Shown one piece after another: positions 6,267-8,146 of a DNA stretch of 8,146 bases. Numbering within the stretch: position 1 is the first letter of the stretch; the number at the start of each line of letters is the position of its first letter. A model generated the notes under the pieces. It did no database searches and was not told where the DNA came from. It saw nothing but the letters and a program-made list of their open reading frames with translations. Source of the DNA: Acidobacteriota bacterium (lineage in GTDB: Bacteria > Acidobacteriota > Terriglobia > Terriglobales > Acidobacteriaceae); assembly GCA_021801945.1 (NCBI GenBank), contig JAKABE010000127.1, positions 1 through 8,146 on the forward strand. Direction: 5' to 3'. A program made the position numbers and the translations under genes.

Positions 6267-6668
6267 ATGCACAAACGACGCTTCCAATCCGCCGGTTTCA
6301 CGCTCATCGAGCTGATGATCGTCATGGCCATCATTGGCATTTTGGCCACGCTCGCCATCCCTAGCTATGTGACCGCCATCAAACACGCCCGCGAGGCCGT
6401 CCTCAAGGAAGACCTGCACATTATGCGCACCGCCATCTCCTCCTACACCATGGACAAAAACAAAGCCCCGCAGTCGCTCGACGACCTCGTCCAAGCCGGC
6501 TACCTGCGCGCCATACCCGTTGATCCCATCACACACAGCGCCGATACTTGGGTTACCGATACTAGTGACGCCATGTATTCCCTGGACGAATCCGAGCCCG
6601 GCATCGACGACGTCCACTCCGGTTCCGACGCAATCGGCTCCAACGGCCAGCCCTATTCTTCCTGGTAG
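6267..6668 (+). CDS. Second GspG-like pseudopilin (133 aa)
   Basis: Pseudopilin with a canonical prepilin-peptidase site QSAG^FTLIELMIVMAIIGIL: cleavage after G10, Phe at +1 and Glu at +5 (E15). The helix is followed by AREAVLKEDLHIMRTAISSY and a short globular domain with APQSLDDLVQAGYL, IPVDPITH, a WVTD strand and an Asp/Ser/Gly loop PGIDDVHSGSDA. The final residues are YSSW, like the YSTW end of the preceding pseudopilin, so the two are paralogues. I chose the ATG at 6267 because it gives a normal 10-residue basic leader. In-frame ATGs at 6204 and 6222 would add up to 21 residues encoded by the inverted repeat. None of the three starts has a clear Shine-Dalgarno, so initiation may depend on upstream translation. 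The next gene begins 16 nt after the stop. Confidence 0.9.
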   Translation: MHKRRFQSAGFTLIELMIVMAIIGILATLAIPSYVTAIKHAREAVLKEDLHIMRTAISSYTMDKNKAPQSLDDLVQAGYLRAIPVDPITHSADTWVTDTSDAMYSLDESEPGIDDVHSGSDAIGSNGQPYSSW

Positions 6669-6684
6669 CTTTACACTCAGGTTG

Positions 6685-7455
6685 ATGGATTCCCCTCCGC
6701 CCAACGCAACTAACGCCGCACTTGATCAGGAAATCAATGCCGTCTATCGCCTCTATGTCTCCCTTGGACCCGCGATGGACCCCGAAACCGGTCTAGGCGG
6801 CAAGCTCCTTTATATCGGAGAACTCGATCCCTCCGCCTGCCTGCTGCTCCGCGCCGCAAACATTGCCGGAGCCACATCGCTCGCAGCCTCGGCCGACACC
6901 GCTGCCCTCCGCCAAGCTATGCGCGAAGGAGCCATCGACTTCATCGTGACCACCCTCAGCGAAGCTCTCCGCATCCTCAAAAACCAGATTCGCAAAAAGG
7001 AGCCCGTAGCCGTCGGTGTCTCGCTCGCACCTCAAGCCTTCGAGCGCGAAATGCTCGACCGCGGCGTCCAGCCCGATCTGTTCGCCCCCAAGCTGCCGCT
7101 CTCGCCAGAGCTGGCCGAGATCGAGGCACACGGCGGCTGGCACATCCAGCCGGAGCCGCTCCCGCCGGGTTTCACATTGAACCTCATTCCTGTCCCACAC
7201 GATTGGAGGCGTCCTCTTGGCGCGTTTGACGAGCTTCTCCTCAGCGGCCTCGCCGCTGCCGATCACCTCAACCACCGATGGGTCCGTGCCGCACCGCGTT
7301 ACCTCAGCACTGAAGCCCGCCACCTCCGCTCCATTGCCTGCGATCCCGAGACAATCTCACGGCTCACCGCTGCCTCAGCCAAAGACAATGACTCGGCCCG
7401 TCCCGCAATAGCATCCTGTGATCGCTACAACAGGGCCAAGCTCAATGACGACTAA
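6685..7455 (+). CDS. Uncharacterised protein with urocanase-like Rossmann segment (256 aa)
   Basis: Function not established. No signal peptide or membrane segment is visible, so it is probably cytoplasmic. Residues about 38-134 resemble the NAD-binding Rossmann-like region of urocanate hydratase: GGKLLYIGELD, AANIAGATSLAASAD, a spaced TTLSEALRILKNQIRKKEP, a VAVGVSL strand and EMLDRGVQPDLF, which parallels the RGV-x-PD-LV strand of urocanase. The urocanase motif that follows (DQTSAHDPLNGY) is absent, and the protein is less than half the length of urocanase (about 550 aa), so the hydratase reaction is unlikely. The C-terminal part has an aromatic/His-rich helix (LNHRWVRAAPRYLSTEARHL) and a polar tail. 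The ATG at 6685 starts the conserved part; a longer in-frame start at 6520 would lie inside the pilin gene. Only a weak AGG precedes the start. The 16-nt spacing from the pseudopilin suggests co-transcription and a link with the secretin/pilin apparatus. Confidence 0.75.
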   Translation: MDSPPPNATNAALDQEINAVYRLYVSLGPAMDPETGLGGKLLYIGELDPSACLLLRAANIAGATSLAASADTAALRQAMREGAIDFIVTTLSEALRILKNQIRKKEPVAVGVSLAPQAFEREMLDRGVQPDLFAPKLPLSPELAEIEAHGGWHIQPEPLPPGFTLNLIPVPHDWRRPLGAFDELLLSGLAAADHLNHRWVRAAPRYLSTEARHLRSIACDPETISRLTAASAKDNDSARPAIASCDRYNRAKLNDD

Positions 7456-7514
7456 GAGATCGTTCAGTCCCTGCGAAAATCACTCCTCGCTTCCTGGCCA
7501 AACGCTCTTTGGAG
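7445..7514 (+). pseudogene. Possible 5' fragment of a further operon gene cut off by the group II intron
   Basis: An ATG at 7445 overlaps the end of the 256-aa gene by 11 nt. It reads MTTKRSFSPCENHSSLPGQ and on to LFGD, where the intron sequence begins. AGGG (7432-7435) lies 9 nt upstream. The overlap geometry is typical of tightly packed operons, but the peptide (about 24 codons) is too short to recognise. It may equally be a chance ORF. Beyond 7515 the frame reads into intron sequence and stops at a TAA at 7535-7537. Confidence 0.3.
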
Positions 7515-7590
7515 ATCGGCATAGGGGGAGCGGATAACCGCGACTCCCCTGGCACACCACCGTACAAGCGGATCCGCATACGGCGGTTCG
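7515..7590 (-). ncRNA. Group II intron RNA domains V and VI
   Basis: Domain V is recognised on the minus strand at 7556-7588: AACCGCCGTATGCGG, then ATCCGCTTGTACGGTGGT. It forms the expected lower stem (ACCGCCGTA with TACGGTGGT, one G-U), a small bulge and a GCGG/CCGC upper stem. Domain VI follows at about 7525-7549, with GGGGA/TCCCC and GCGG/CCGC stems around a 4-nt loop and an asymmetric GAC bulge (plus-strand orientation). Both helices look intact, unlike the broken maturase ORF. Confidence 0.8.
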
Positions 7591-7601
7591 AGAAATTGTG
7601 G

Positions 7602-8146
7602 TCAACAAAGCCGAGGGATTGCCAACCGATCAGCCCAGCTTAGATCGAGCACTCCATTCAACGGGGTTGTGCTGTTGTGCCACAGGCGGCGGAAATTCCC
7701 CGCCACCATCAGCGCGACTTCTGGTCTTGCATCCCGCGCCAGAATCTCCCGATGCGCAGTCTTGCCGTGCCGCCATTGCTTGATCTGGATGGCTCGCGTC
7801 CGATGGCGGATCCATTGGTCCAAGTCCTTCCAGCCCCCCTGGAGTTTCCGCCAGCCGGAAATAGCCCTTCCATCCCAACACATTGCTGCGCAGCCGTTCC
7901 ACTACCTGTTCAAGGCTGCGTCCGCGCGAGCGGCGGGTGTCAGCTGCAGACCCCATGCCTGAACGTTGTCACGGCCTTTGCGGCCATGCGGCGCTTGATC
8001 GTGCCGTCCGCAACCACCCAGAAGCTGAACCCCAGGAATTTGATGTTGCAGCGGTGCCTGGACGCATCGCTGTTGCCCCGCCGGGAAGCGCGGCAAATGT
8101 CTTTCAGGCATTGGCTCGAGGCAGCCGCGTTGGGCAACGGATATCC
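7602..8146 (-). pseudogene. ltrA: Group II intron maturase/reverse transcriptase, C-terminal part, frameshifted
   Basis: Three reading frames each carry consecutive pieces of one maturase. The first (window end to about 7960) reads IKFLGFSFWVVADGTIKRRM and AAKAVTTFR, the end of the RT thumb, then hits a stop at 7940. The second (about 7950-7840) reads RRSRGRSLEQVVERLR and NVLGWKGYFRLAETP, the start of domain X. The third (about 7850-7602) reads LDQWIRHRTRAIQIKQWRHG, KTAHREI, WHNSTTPLN and ends in RLAIPRLC at the TGA at 7602. In intact family members these are continuous, so at least two frameshifts have occurred. The second is near a run of six G (plus-strand C6 at 7834-7839). The protein ends after domain X without an HNH endonuclease. 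The N-terminal RT core is outside the window. Confidence 0.88.

Larger units (their letters stand above)
7515..8146 (-). mobile_element. Group II intron, 3' portion, running off the window
   Basis: The minus strand carries the end of a group II intron-encoded maturase followed, after 13 nt, by the intron's catalytic RNA domains V and VI. The inferred 3' splice boundary is at about 7515, reading CCCCCTATGCCGAT on the minus strand. The 5' part of the intron (RNA domains I-III and the reverse transcriptase catalytic core) would lie beyond 8146. The element is antisense to the secretin operon. Its subclass cannot be assigned from this fragment. Confidence 0.85.

Noticed and set aside
6520..6684. 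Extension of the 256-aa gene to an ATG inside the second pseudopilin
   Set aside because: These 55 residues would be coded in an alternative frame of the pilin gene and are Thr/Pro/Ser low complexity; the ATG at 6685 gives a clean operon junction.
7525..7549. Hairpin after the operon as a simple Rho-independent terminator
   Set aside because: The stem sits at the expected distance after domain V of the group II intron and is better explained as domain VI; no T-run follows on the plus strand.

Overview
The window looks like chromosomal DNA of a GC-rich, Gram-negative bacterium, most likely an acidobacterium. The main support is a secreted von Willebrand factor A protein of the type amplified in Acidobacteria, together with a secretin carrying a C-terminal cohesin-like domain. 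That assignment is inference; no rRNA or other phylogenetic marker gene is present.

Left part (1-2880, minus strand). Three genes point leftwards. smpB (2329-2880) encodes the tmRNA-binding trans-translation protein. A signal-peptide-bearing VWA-domain protein follows (916-2106), then a MerR-type regulator (32-556). The gaps between them are large (222 and 359 nt), so they are probably separate transcription units.

Divergent junction (2881-2974). Ninety-four bases separate smpB from a rightward operon. They contain a perfect 24-bp palindrome that ends one base before the start codon of the secretin gene.

Central operon (2975-7455, plus strand). A secretin-family protein of 895 aa has, in order, a signal peptide, TPR repeats, an STN/N0-like domain, a NolW-like N1 domain, the secretin barrel, a long Pro/Thr/Gln linker and a cohesin-like domain. 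Two GspG-like pseudopilins follow; both have prepilin-peptidase sites and both end in Tyr-Ser-x-Trp. A 256-aa soluble protein comes last, with weak resemblance to the Rossmann-like part of urocanase. The first three genes would build the outer-membrane pore and pseudopilus of a type II secretion or type IV pilus-like machine. No ATPase or inner-membrane platform gene lies in the window. Between the pseudopilin genes sits a nested inverted repeat that shares a 19-nt core with a tandem repeat at the 3' end of smpB, which suggests a dispersed intergenic repeat family.

Right edge (7515-8146, minus strand). This is the 3' end of a bacterial group II intron: a maturase/reverse transcriptase C-terminus broken by at least two frameshifts, followed by recognisable intron RNA domains V and VI. 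The intron lies antisense to the operon and ends 60 nt after its last recognised gene. It may interrupt the 5' end of a further gene that begins at 7445.
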